Below, piece after piece: positions 1 through 9,000 of a stretch of DNA of 33,517 nt. This stretch comes from J089 sp964535735. Its GTDB lineage: Bacteria > Fidelibacterota > Marinisomatia > Marinisomatales > J089. A model generated the notes under the pieces. It saw only the letters and a program-made list of their open reading frames with translations, made no database searches and had not been told where the DNA came from. The stretch covers positions 1-33,517 of the forward strand of contig CAZHTM010000025.1 in NCBI GenBank assembly GCA_964535735.1. Reading direction: 5' to 3'. Both the position numbers and the translations under genes were made by a program. The first letter of the stretch is position 1. Each line of letters opens with the position of its first letter.

Positions 1-1
1 A

Positions 2-2905
2 GCCAAAAACAACAAAGTCCTCCTGCCGGAGGATATGAGCGCTTATATCGCCAAACTGGATTCTGCTTTTAACACCTGGGATGCCCACATCCATTCCCTG
101 AATTCCTTACAGCTTAAAACCATTGTCAAGACCGTGAAGCTTCCAAAATGGCAATGGATGAACAAAGATGAGATGATTACCCTGCTTACTGCCAAGGATA
201 CCGCCAGCAAAGAAGCAGCGATGGAAAGTGTCCTTGCCAAATGGGAGAAATGGAATCTAAAGCATGGTGGTGGGACAAGCTCACCAACCCTTAAAAAGAA
301 AATCTTAAAGGTTGAAATCCCCAATACAGAATCCAAACCAATCGGCTGGAATAAAGTAGACAGCGATTGGATAGTTTTCGAGAAAACCAATTCATTCAAA
401 TTTCAGGGCAAGGCTGATATTGATGGCGCCCATACCAAATATTTCTTTACTGATAAAAAGGGCGACAAGTGGCTCTTTAAACCGGTGAGTGAATCCTTTC
501 GTGCACATGGTGATGAAGTCGCCTACCGGATAGGAAGACTTATAGACAACCAGGTTGTGGAAGTTCGAGTTGTTGATTTACACGTTCCTGGACAGGGGAA
601 GATGAAAGGTTCAATCCAAAAATGGAAAACAGGTCTAAAGGATGATTTTGACTTTAGAAATACACCTGTCACAAGTCTTACTAAAGATGAAATAGAACAA
701 CTTCAAAGAGAGCATGTGATCGACTGGCTGATAAGCAATCACGACTCCCACGGTAAACAGTTTATCCGGCACAAAGACGGTCAGGTTTTCGGGATTGACA
801 AGGGGCAATTATACAAATTTATAGGACAGGATAAGCTGGATATTGATTACTGGCCAAATCAACGCTGGGGAGAAAAAGAACCGATTTATAATACGATCTT
901 TCGAGCATTCCAGAATAAAGAGCTGGATGTGGATTTAAATGCATCCCTTCATTATATCAAACAGGTTGAGAAAATCACGGATGATGAGTTTATAGGCACA
1001 TTAAAACCATACGCTGAAGGACGGTTCGGGAAAAATACAGCAAACCTGAAAGCATTTTATGAGCAGGCACTGCATCGTAAAAACCATATCCGTGAGGATT
1101 TTGAAGAGTTCTATTCCAAAGTTTTATCCAAAAGAAACGGCAGGAAAACAATATTCAAGTTCAAAGCTGCTGAAAAATCAAAGACCGTTAAACTCACCAA
1201 AGAAGCGGAAGAGATTGTGGAAGATGCAGTGAAAGCGGGCTGGCAGGGGAAATCCCTTTCACTGGACAGCGATGACATTGAAGACTTGAACGGACTAATT
1301 TATGTAGAGAAAATAAAAGGGACAAGCAAGACACAGGTAAACTTAAGAATGAAAATCAGACCTGAGTCTGAGATGAAATTATTATCGCTGTTGGATGACT
1401 CATCAGATATCCTGACAGAGATCAAAGGGCAGCCGTTAAAACAGGACACATTTTACAACGATATTCTGGCCGGAGTAAAAACCTTGAACCACCATATTAA
1501 GGGTGGTGATTTTGCTTATAACAAAGAAACGCTCAAAATTGTTCGCCGCTATCAAATAGAACTTCGCCAGTTAAAGAAATCATCTGATCCAGAAGTGTCT
1601 CACATGGCTAAACATTATTTAACAGCGGTGAATAAGGTTTTAAAAGGAGTGAAAGAGAATAAGAAATTTGAGGGGCGCTTCACCCAGTATCTCCGTAAGA
1701 CTGACGTGCCAATAAATAAAAAGAAAGAGACTCTTCCCTTTAGGAAACAGAAAGTTTTGTATGAGCATAAGCAAAACAAAAATGGTGAGATTATCATTGA
1801 GAAAACCAGGGATGATGATTTAAGGAAAGTCTTACGCAGAGATTATGCAAAAGAAGGACTGGAGTATCGGATTGACTTAAGTGACGGTGTGGAAGCAGTC
1901 TATAAACCCTGGTCGGATAAAAACTATTATGCTCATCAGGGTGAGCTGGAATTAAAAATAACGGGACATGCTGACAGTAAAACTATTGCAAGACTCATTG
2001 ATAAATTAAATGATCTGGGACTGGACGGCAGGCTGGCATCTTCGGAAGATCAGGAACTTGTCTATCTGTATAAACAGGCGTACTTAATAAAAGAAGATGC
2101 AGAACCAGGGTATAAAAAACTTATCAAGAAATTGGACAATCACAAAGCCACCAAAGAACAGCGGATAAAAGCCTTAAGACAATATTGGGCAGCTAAATTA
2201 GGAGTTAATGATATTACCAAACTGCCGGAGTACAATCCTTATGGTGAGTATTCTTTAAGTTCAAATGCAATGCGTAAGAAGGTGTTCAGTGAAACAGCCG
2301 GTTATAAAAACACCTACCGTTTTGACGTAGGTAAGCAGGAACTTGAAAGAGAGCTAAAAGAATACGGGCTTTATCACAAGATGACGGGTGGAAGGGATCT
2401 GATTAAAACAATCGATAATATTCTTACTAACAATGGTGCCATGGTTTCTACTGTGGAAAAAATAAGGCTTGGCCTTCCTGTAGGTGGTATGAGCCCTGTA
2501 GATGATATGGGCAGCGGTGGAGCATCCTACTTTTTCACCCGGCTTCGAAAGCTGCCCAAAAGCAGTGAACCTGGTGAAGTGGGATTTTATTTTAAAAAGA
2601 ATATGATCCGCCGGCTGGACGCTATCACTTATGATGGAGATAAATTCGGTCGCGTTACCGGGAGTACGGTAAGAAAGAACCGGTATTCAACGTTAAGTAC
2701 CTATAAAACGATCGCCAATCGATACAGAAGCGATGAAACGATCTTTAAAAACTCTGTAACCCTGCTGGATAATATTGACCGTATTAATGTTTATAGCAGG
2801 GAGAATAAACAGAGACTAGTTGATGTATTTCACAAACACGGGATTAAAAAACTTCCCGACGGTCGTAATATAGAAGATGTAATTTTGGTTATGGGCAAGA
2901 AGTGA
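2..2905 (+). CDS. Phage head-associated polyprotein with HipA/PI-kinase-like and ADP-ribosyltransferase-like domains (5' partial)
   Basis: The frame is open from base 2, and the first ATG (base 35) has GGAGG only 2 nt away, so the gene most likely starts outside the window. Residues below count from that ATG. Residues 1-75 look like a helical SAP-type segment. Residues 110-330 resemble the HipA/PI-kinase fold: a beta3-type lysine in WLFKP (K149), a following acidic helix GDEVAYRIGRL, the catalytic loop NHDSHGKQF (D237) and a DFG-like GIDKGQ (D255). The middle is charged and helical. The last 150 residues resemble phage R-S-E ADP-ribosyltransferases: R811, GGASYFFTR near S831, and E901 in SDETIF. 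By family knowledge such proteins sit beside portal or head genes and may be packaged and injected. Catalytic activity is inferred. It overlaps the next start by one base. Confidence 0.7.
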   Translation, partial: AKNNKVLLPEDMSAYIAKLDSAFNTWDAHIHSLNSLQLKTIVKTVKLPKWQWMNKDEMITLLTAKDTASKEAAMESVLAKWEKWNLKHGGGTSSPTLKKKILKVEIPNTESKPIGWNKVDSDWIVFEKTNSFKFQGKADIDGAHTKYFFTDKKGDKWLFKPVSESFRAHGDEVAYRIGRLIDNQVVEVRVVDLHVPGQGKMKGSIQKWKTGLKDDFDFRNTPVTSLTKDEIEQLQREHVIDWLISNHDSHGKQFIRHKDGQVFGIDKGQLYKFIGQDKLDIDYWPNQRWGEKEPIYNTIFRAFQNKELDVDLNASLHYIKQVEKITDDEFIGTLKPYAEGRFGKNTANLKAFYEQALHRKNHIREDFEEFYSKVLSKRNGRKTIFKFKAAEKSKTVKLTKEAEEIVEDAVKAGWQGKSLSLDSDDIEDLNGLIYVEKIKGTSKTQVNLRMKIRPESEMKLLSLLDDSSDILTEIKGQPLKQDTFYNDILAGVKTLNHHIKGGDFAYNKETLKIVRRYQIELRQLKKSSDPEVSHMAKHYLTAVNKVLKGVKENKKFEGRFTQYLRKTDVPINKKKETLPFRKQKVLYEHKQNKNGEIIIEKTRDDDLRKVLRRDYAKEGLEYRIDLSDGVEAVYKPWSDKNYYAHQGELELKITGHADSKTIARLIDKLNDLGLDGRLASSEDQELVYLYKQAYLIKEDAEPGYKKLIKKLDNHKATKEQRIKALRQYWAAKLGVNDITKLPEYNPYGEYSLSSNAMRKKVFSETAGYKNTYRFDVGKQELERELKEYGLYHKMTGGRDLIKTIDNILTNNGAMVSTVEKIRLGLPVGGMSPVDDMGSGGASYFFTRLRKLPKSSEPGEVGFYFKKNMIRRLDAITYDGDKFGRVTGSTVRKNRYSTLSTYKTIANRYRSDETIFKNSVTLLDNIDRINVYSRENKQRLVDVFHKHGIKKLPDGRNIEDVILVMGKK

Positions 2906-3501
2906 TGGATTTAAAACAACAAATCGAAAAAGAGAAAAAAAGAGTCAATGGGTTGATTCAGAAATTTATGGACTCCAGTCGTATGGGGAAAATGGACCCT
3001 GAAAGTGAATACTTAATTAATGGATGGCGGGATTTTAAAGATGCGCCTATAGGCGGGAAACTGTCTGTTTATGACCATGATACTCCACCCTTTAAAGATG
3101 ACAATTATTTATTATCGAGTGTACTGGACAGTTTTGAAATTGTGGAAGTCGTTCCCATAGTTGACAGAAAAGGTCAATTAAAATCCTATGAGTATTATGG
3201 ATACTGGTCGCCGTTCTGGTTTTTAGAAAGCGGGTGGCAGGTAAACCACGCGGCCTGTTTTTCATCGATTAAAGATGTGCCGGGTGGATTAGAGTTTATT
3301 GGTACCGGGGATCATCGGGGGCAGTATGATCTCATCTTATCCACCATTGAAGTTGAAATCAATGAGCGGGATGCTGAAATGGTGAAAGAATGGAATGCGT
3401 TTAAAAAAGCGAATCCAAAGAGATTAAAACTGGCTAAACGCCAGGTCAGAGAAGAGTTTGTGGACTCTATTATTCGAAAGGGTTGGCTGAATGAAAAGTA
3501 A
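2905..3501 (+). CDS. Hypothetical phage protein, 198 aa
   Basis: No family is recognised. The ATG at 2905 shares a base with the TGA of the preceding polyprotein; an in-frame GTG at 2902 would add one residue. The first 20 residues are highly charged, the middle is rich in aromatics (YEYYGYWSPFWFLESGW, about residues 95-112), and the end is a basic helix. No signal peptide or membrane segment is seen. Tight coupling to the head polyprotein suggests co-translation and perhaps a partner or immunity-like role, but that is inference from position only. Confidence 0.6.
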   Translation: MDLKQQIEKEKKRVNGLIQKFMDSSRMGKMDPESEYLINGWRDFKDAPIGGKLSVYDHDTPPFKDDNYLLSSVLDSFEIVEVVPIVDRKGQLKSYEYYGYWSPFWFLESGWQVNHAACFSSIKDVPGGLEFIGTGDHRGQYDLILSTIEVEINERDAEMVKEWNAFKKANPKRLKLAKRQVREEFVDSIIRKGWLNEK

Positions 3502-3763
3502 AGTGTTCAGGATGAAGCAATACAAACTCGTGGGCGAAGAGTATAAAGAAATTGGAATCTGGACACTCCCGGCTGACCGGATGAGTTTAGAAATTGAAAT
3601 CGATGATAACTATCCGGAAGAGCAGGAAGAAGCCAACTGGATCATCAACCGCCTGGTGGAAGCAGATGCTTTTCCCTTGCCCGACGACTTCTTGGAATAC
3701 TGGCAGCTGCAGTTAAGTCCTTATGAGGGGATGATGGGGAAAATTGAGAAGATTTTCGTCTAG
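3491..3763 (+). CDS. Hypothetical small acidic protein, 90 aa
   Basis: No family is recognised. It overlaps the previous gene by 11 bases. Residues 32-50 are acidic (EIEIDDNYPEEQEE), and tryptophans at the centre and end suggest a folded globular protein. An alternative ATG at 3512 would remove seven residues. Its TAG stop shares bases with the stop of the oppositely oriented CoiA-like gene in the sequence CTAG, so the two genes converge with no spacer. Confidence 0.5.
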   Translation: MKSKVFRMKQYKLVGEEYKEIGIWTLPADRMSLEIEIDDNYPEEQEEANWIINRLVEADAFPLPDDFLEYWQLQLSPYEGMMGKIEKIFV

Positions 3764-5217
3764 TCTGTCATGATTTTTTGAAGTGATGTTTTTATATTTT
3801 TTAAAATAATAGGGATGCGATATTTAGAAAAAACTTCTTCCAAACCGTGTTCATTTGTTAGTCCTATTACTTTAAGATTTGTAACTACTGGGTACCCTTT
3901 TTTATTTTTTCTTGTAGAAAATTTCAATTTAAAGTTTTCATCAAAAAATTTTAAAATATTCATGAGTTGGGCGATTGGAGATTTTACAAACCTCTCTTGT
4001 GTGTCATATTCAGATGAAATAGTTAGATAGGGTATCCCATGATTTGATTTTTTCCCCGTTGCAAACTCTAGAGGAACACTAACAGAATCAGGTTTTTCAT
4101 TTGATAGGATAATAGTCTTTTTTATGACATTATATGTTTTCAAGTCCGGATAATGAATTTGCACACCAATTATTTGTCCATCATTATTGGTTATACCTTT
4201 TCCTAATCCTGATTCATATAGGGTTTCGTAAATATTGCCTAACATACCTCTTGGGGAGTTAAACTGATATTTATTGTTCAGTTTAATATTGTATTCTTTG
4301 GCATTATTAAATGTATAAGAATGAAAATCAATCTTATGACAGTCATGGTATACCATGGGGCTATTTAACAAAGCTTGGTCTAACTTTTCCACAATATTGT
4401 CAGAAAAATCAATAGTAAAAAATGGTGCTAGTTTATCTCCAAGAAAGTCTTCAGGTTTATTTCGCTCATATATCGGGAAAGTAACCCCTGCCAATGATAA
4501 AGAAGAATCAACCATTTTACTGACTTGGTCTTTTGTTAATGTAGAATCATGTATCTCACTGGTTTTGGCGCGTTGGTTTTTTCCCAGGTATTGAATATTT
4601 TTGCTTGAGAGAAAATGAATATTCCCATAATTAGTAATATGAAAAATGTAGTCTTTTTTACCGTCCTCAATTGGTTTTACTTCTACAAATGGTATATTAT
4701 ACCGTGCGAACAATTCAGCTTTTCGTTCCTCTATTTCATGTGTGACAAAAACCTCCCATGCAAAATATTTACTATCAATACGTGAGTTTGATGAAAGTAC
4801 ATCAGGTTTTACGTTATGAATAAATTTTTCTAAAAAATGTTGGTTATATTTATCTTTAATAATTTCATAGGATTTGATACCAATTGTACTAATCCCAAGT
4901 GATCGTAAAATTTTTTTTATTCGTTTGTCTTTAATGGAAGCAATATCCAAAATCAGAGTAAAAGGTCTTTCCTTTATTAAGGAATTATAGATAAAATGTT
5001 TAGCACCATCATGTAGTAATGTTTCAATTCCCGGATTGCAATTCGTCTCTATTTTATGTGAAAAATGATGTCTTCTAATTTGCCCTTTCCTGGGAATTAC
5101 TTTATTTGCACAATAAGGGCATACCAGTTGGATGCCCGATGGGATTCTTTCGGAAATGTGGTAAGATTTTTGGCTTCCTATGTCGACAGCCATAGGTAGT
5201 TTAATATCATATTTCAT
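3760..5217 (-). CDS. CoiA-like nuclease-domain protein, reversed cargo gene
   Basis: The protein begins with a treble-clef-like segment, CPYC near residues 33-36 followed by HHFSH and a Cys, as in CoiA-type proteins. A PD-(D/E)xK-like core follows: KPDVLSSN, then FAWEVFVTHEIEERKAELF and FVEVKP. CoiA proteins are named for competence, and many relatives with this nuclease core are uncharacterised. About 230 residues beyond the nuclease are unrecognised. I chose the ATG at 5217 because MKYDIKLPMAVDIG looks like a CoiA start; a GTG at 5247 is also possible, and neither has a good ribosome site. The gene is distinctly AT-rich, runs against the head operon and separates head genes, all signs of a transferred moron. 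A defence role is inference. Confidence 0.6.
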   Translation of the reverse strand: MKYDIKLPMAVDIGSQKSYHISERIPSGIQLVCPYCANKVIPRKGQIRRHHFSHKIETNCNPGIETLLHDGAKHFIYNSLIKERPFTLILDIASIKDKRIKKILRSLGISTIGIKSYEIIKDKYNQHFLEKFIHNVKPDVLSSNSRIDSKYFAWEVFVTHEIEERKAELFARYNIPFVEVKPIEDGKKDYIFHITNYGNIHFLSSKNIQYLGKNQRAKTSEIHDSTLTKDQVSKMVDSSLSLAGVTFPIYERNKPEDFLGDKLAPFFTIDFSDNIVEKLDQALLNSPMVYHDCHKIDFHSYTFNNAKEYNIKLNNKYQFNSPRGMLGNIYETLYESGLGKGITNNDGQIIGVQIHYPDLKTYNVIKKTIILSNEKPDSVSVPLEFATGKKSNHGIPYLTISSEYDTQERFVKSPIAQLMNILKFFDENFKLKFSTRKNKKGYPVVTNLKVIGLTNEHGLEEVFSKYRIPIILKNIKTSLQKIMTD

Positions 5218-5330
5218 TTTAATAAAGACAATAGATTGACATAACACGAAGAAGTTACGTCATATGATAATCCAAGTAAATAATTGTGGGGTGTACGAAA
5301 AATTTCTAATTTACATGTGTGAATTGATTA

Positions 5331-5429
5331 GCCTTTTCCCTGTTTTGTGGGGAAAAGCGACAGAGCGGGACAAGTTTTTACCCGTCGGTGTTTGATCAGA
5401 AGTTAAACCCGGCGGGATTTTTGTTTTTA
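5331..5429 (+). terminator. Hairpin followed by rho-independent terminator
   Basis: Two stem-loops lie in the 243-base gap between the reversed nuclease gene and the methyltransferase fusion. The first (5331-5357) pairs TTTTCCC with GGGAAAA across TGTTTTGTG. The second (5381-5416) pairs CCCGTCGG-GTTT with AAACCCGGCGGG with wobble pairs and is followed by ATTTTTGTTTTTAT, a good T-tract on the plus strand. This would stop rightward transcription entering antisense to the nuclease gene. The rest of the gap shows no clear promoter for the downstream gene. An attenuator or leader role is an alternative. Confidence 0.55.
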
Positions 5430-5490
5430 TGACCCACCGTTAAGCCTGACCTGGCCCCCGCAAAACCGGTAATAAAGGAATGAACCGGAT

Positions 5491-8400
5491 TTGCAAAATA
5501 CTTCCGATATCGACATTGCAACTTTTCTTGCTGCGGATTTCATCCCCGACGAGGTTCTGGAATCCAACGCATCGCAAAAAGATGCCGATATTCCGGAAGC
5601 GTCTCAACTCCCCAAGTATATCACCAACTATATCGGATCCAAGCAGAAGCTTTTGGATTGGATCTGGCAGAATACTCCGGAAGATGTCAAAACCGTCTTT
5701 GATGGTTTTAGCGGTTCCAATGTGGTGGGGTATATGTATAAACGTAAGGGGCTTAAGGTTTTTACTAATGACATCCTAAAATATTCCTACCATATCTCCC
5801 GCGCCATTATTGAAAACAATTCCGTAAAACTCTCTGATGATGAGATTGAGAAACTAATCCTCCCCAAACCCAATGCCGGTGATTTCATATCCAGAAATTT
5901 CAAGAACACTTTTTTTACGGGTGATGTTTTAAACATCTTAGACGGGTTGAGAGCCGGGATTGATTCTTTAAAAGGGTATAAAAAAGACATCGCCCTTTTT
6001 GCACTGGGCAAAACCTGTATTTCGGGTAAAGGCGGTTTTGGGCATTTCTCATCCACTACCATGCATGGAAAACGCAGGTTTACCAAAAGTCAGTTTCTTG
6101 AACTCTATAAATCCAATTTAATACGCATCAGCGACCTGGTCTTTGATAACGGTCAGGAAAACAAAGCTTACAACGGTGAGATATTAGATATCGCTCCAAA
6201 GGTAAAAGCTGACCTGGCTTATTTCGACCCACCTTACGCCACCCATTTTTCCACCACCAATTATGAGACTGCCTACCATTTTGTGGAAGGTCTCATGACC
6301 ATGTGGAAAGGCAAGGAAATCAAACAAGATTCCAAGACAAAAACCTACGATATTTCATCCAAAACAGTTACCGAAAAGACAGCGAAGGAGTTTTTTAAGA
6401 ACTATCTGACGGCATCCAAGCATATCAAATATTGGATTATTTCGTATAGAGATAATGCCTATCCATCCGAGCGGCAGATTAAAGTAATAATTGATGATTT
6501 ACATAAAGACTCACGGATGAAAAGCAGGGATCATCATTATTCTTTATCGGCATCTCATGGAGAAAACAGTGATGCTAAAGAACACATCTTTGTCTGCGGT
6601 CCCAGGGGATTTTTGAAAAAGGCTAAGGCAGACCTTCGACAAGTTCAGGTACCGGATGAGGAAGAAAGTAATGTTCAGGTTCCAATTGAAGAAGACTTCC
6701 TTTTTGCTCTGGCAACTCGTCGTTCTGGATATGAGAATAAACATACAGAAGATAAAACCCGGGTCTCCGGATACATGGGCAGTAAATACTTTGTGCTGGA
6801 TTGGATATGGCGGTCTGTTCCAAAAAACTTAAGAGATAATCCAAAAGGCAAGGTATTCTTCGATGCATTCTGCGGCGGAGCGAATGTAGCTTATTTTTTC
6901 AAACAGAAAGGCTTTAAGGTTATTACCAATGACAGTCTTGATTTTCCAACCCATATTGCCAGAGCTGTTATTGAGAATAGTTCTGTAACACTCACAGATG
7001 AGACGATAGAAAATCTCTTAAATGAAAACAATAAAGCAGGGGACTTTGTAGTAAAAACTTTCCATGGATATTATTACACCAAACCCATTTTAGAGTGGCT
7101 GGATAATATCTGGGCAAATATTCAGAACCTGAAAGGCTATAAAAAAGACCTGGCATTGTCTGCCCTGGGCGCCACGGTTAAAGCCAAAGCGCTGTTCGGT
7201 GAGTTTAAACGCAGTAAAAAGGGACTTAAAACATCCATTACAGAAAACAAAGCCAGGGATGACCGCTTTGGCCGGTCTTCTCTTGGTAATCTCTCGGTAA
7301 AACAATTTGAACACACCTTCCGCTATTACGTAAGAAAATTCAATTCACTTGTCTTCGATAACGGTCAGGAGAATAAAGTTTATTCATCTGATACCTGGGC
7401 CTTAATCCCTAAAGTCAAAGCAGATCTGGCTTATTTCGACCCGCCTTATGTGACAGAGTTTGAAGCCAATGATTACGAGAATGCTATGCATTTCGTGGAA
7501 GGTTTGATGACCATGTGGAAGGGAAAAGAGATTCAGGACAATGTCTTTAGAAATTATAAGTCCACTACTAAGTATTCCAAAAACACATATCCGGAGCAGT
7601 TTAAAGATTTAATCGCATTAGCTCAAAAGCAGTATCCGCATCTGTTGATCTCATACCGGGATAAAGCATATCCAACCAAGAGTGAGATTAAATCATTTCT
7701 AAAGGACGCTTATCAGCACTCTACCGTCAAAGAAATCGAAGTGGAATACCGCTTTGGGCGGAAAGATTCCAAGGCAGGCGGAAAGTACGCCAGGGAACTA
7801 TTATTTACCGCTTCAAAACCGGTCAAGACTAAGGCAGAGAGAAACAGACACGCATCACTTACTTGTGATGCCCATTTAAATTCAAAAGCGAAGGAGGGTG
7901 ATCCGCAATTTACTTTTATTCTGACCCATGCCGGTACCAATGCCAATGGTGATCATTTTCTTGCAAGTGAGCTCAAATCCAAACATAACACCGTTGTTGA
8001 AAAGAAGATCGATCTAAAACATTCACAGGATATTACTGACATTGTAGGCGGTGTCATTTCATCGGAATACAAGGAAGATAGCGGCGGTGTCGTGGAATGT
8101 GTGGGAGAGCTTTATGTTCAGGATAATCCCCATGCCCAGCTTGCTTATAAACTCCTAAAAAAAGGCATCATCAAGCAGGTGTCGATGGAATGTGATTATG
8201 AAGAAGGGGAATGCTCTATCTGTCATAAAAGAGTCAAATCCCGGGGGGATGACTGTATTCATTTAAAGAAATACAAAGGCCAAGAGTACCAGGGTAAAAA
8301 GGTTTATGAAATACTGCACAACATCACGTTTACGGGGTTGGGACTCTTGGATCGCGCCGGAGCGGATGAAAACGCAAAAATATTAACCGTCGCAACGCAA

Positions 8401-8988
8401 GCTCCATCGATGATGGCAAAGTATGCAGAAATCAATAATACGGAGGACAGCCACATGTCAGAAAAAGAAAAGACTCCAGATCCGGATAAAAACTCGAATG
8501 ATCTGGAAGCCAAGATAAATGAACTCCAGGCTAAAGCGGATCAGAAAGATGATCGCATCAAGGAACTGGAAGAGGAAGTGGGGAAGCTTACGAAAGAGTT
8601 AGAGAAAGCCAACAAGCAGATCGAAACGCTGGAAGCTGAGAAAAAAGCCCAAGCCCAAAAAGCAAAAGCGAAAACCTTGTTGAATCGCTGGGAAGAACTG
8701 GGACGAAAGTTTGAATCTGAAGAAGACAGGAAGAAGGAATTGAACCGTCTAACCGAAATGAGTGAAGATGCCATAAAAGCTGTTGAGGAAACCATTACAT
8801 CCATTGCTCAACTTCAATCGGATTCAAAAAAAGGTGACGGGGATGAAAATAAGGAAAAGAGTTCAAAGGCCGCGATGAGAGCGGATGCCGGTGTGAAACC
8901 TGAACCCGTGGATGATGCGGATATTACGCTTAAAGATGAGCTTTCCAAGGGCTTTATGGAAGCCTACAAATCACGAATTGCTAATTAG
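5491..8988 (+). CDS. Tandem D12-class adenine methyltransferase / prohead protease / scaffold fusion
   Basis: Four modules lie in one 1165-residue frame. Methyltransferase 1 has YIGSK near residue 46, motif I DGFSGSN at 71 and DPPY at 246. Methyltransferase 2 has YMGSK, motif I DAFCGGAN at 458 and DPPY at 650. Shared strings such as HFVEGLMTMWKGKEI point to a tandem duplication. Residues about 800-985 match the U9-type prohead protease: ANGDHF, H844 in DLKHSQDI, S898 in VSMEC, and a Cys/His cluster CSICHKR. Residues 989-1165 are a charged coiled coil, as in phage scaffolds. The start is TTG, with AAAGGA about 11 nt upstream; the frame is closed by TAA just before, so no ATG start exists. Methylation of adenine and procapsid maturation are family-based; the fusion itself is seen directly. 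Confidence 0.85.
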   Translation: MQNTSDIDIATFLAADFIPDEVLESNASQKDADIPEASQLPKYITNYIGSKQKLLDWIWQNTPEDVKTVFDGFSGSNVVGYMYKRKGLKVFTNDILKYSYHISRAIIENNSVKLSDDEIEKLILPKPNAGDFISRNFKNTFFTGDVLNILDGLRAGIDSLKGYKKDIALFALGKTCISGKGGFGHFSSTTMHGKRRFTKSQFLELYKSNLIRISDLVFDNGQENKAYNGEILDIAPKVKADLAYFDPPYATHFSTTNYETAYHFVEGLMTMWKGKEIKQDSKTKTYDISSKTVTEKTAKEFFKNYLTASKHIKYWIISYRDNAYPSERQIKVIIDDLHKDSRMKSRDHHYSLSASHGENSDAKEHIFVCGPRGFLKKAKADLRQVQVPDEEESNVQVPIEEDFLFALATRRSGYENKHTEDKTRVSGYMGSKYFVLDWIWRSVPKNLRDNPKGKVFFDAFCGGANVAYFFKQKGFKVITNDSLDFPTHIARAVIENSSVTLTDETIENLLNENNKAGDFVVKTFHGYYYTKPILEWLDNIWANIQNLKGYKKDLALSALGATVKAKALFGEFKRSKKGLKTSITENKARDDRFGRSSLGNLSVKQFEHTFRYYVRKFNSLVFDNGQENKVYSSDTWALIPKVKADLAYFDPPYVTEFEANDYENAMHFVEGLMTMWKGKEIQDNVFRNYKSTTKYSKNTYPEQFKDLIALAQKQYPHLLISYRDKAYPTKSEIKSFLKDAYQHSTVKEIEVEYRFGRKDSKAGGKYARELLFTASKPVKTKAERNRHASLTCDAHLNSKAKEGDPQFTFILTHAGTNANGDHFLASELKSKHNTVVEKKIDLKHSQDITDIVGGVISSEYKEDSGGVVECVGELYVQDNPHAQLAYKLLKKGIIKQVSMECDYEEGECSICHKRVKSRGDDCIHLKKYKGQEYQGKKVYEILHNITFTGLGLLDRAGADENAKILTVATQAPSMMAKYAEINNTEDSHMSEKEKTPDPDKNSNDLEAKINELQAKADQKDDRIKELEEEVGKLTKELEKANKQIETLEAEKKAQAQKAKAKTLLNRWEELGRKFESEEDRKKELNRLTEMSEDAIKAVEETITSIAQLQSDSKKGDGDENKEKSSKAAMRADAGVKPEPVDDADITLKDELSKGFMEAYKSRIAN
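8455..8988 (+). CDS. Nested scaffold protein from internal in-frame start
   Basis: An ATG at 8455 lies in frame inside the protease fusion and is preceded by GGAGG with 8 nt spacing, one of the best ribosome sites in the window. The product would be 177 residues, starting MSEKEKTPDPDKN. It has heptad-like coiled coil at residues 17-75 (DRIKELEEEVGKLTKELEK) and is very rich in Lys and Glu. This mirrors the lambda C/Nu3 arrangement, where a scaffold is translated separately from the 3' end of the protease gene. Strong TAG/AGGAGG overlap at its end leads into the decoration gene. Confidence 0.75.
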   Translation: MSEKEKTPDPDKNSNDLEAKINELQAKADQKDDRIKELEEEVGKLTKELEKANKQIETLEAEKKAQAQKAKAKTLLNRWEELGRKFESEEDRKKELNRLTEMSEDAIKAVEETITSIAQLQSDSKKGDGDENKEKSSKAAMRADAGVKPEPVDDADITLKDELSKGFMEAYKSRIAN

Positions 8989-9000
8989 GAGGAAAGAAAA

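Noticed and set aside
7891..7900. Separate start of the prohead protease behind AAGGAGGG
   Set aside because: No in-frame ATG, GTG or TTG lies at usable distance, so separate translation is not supported.
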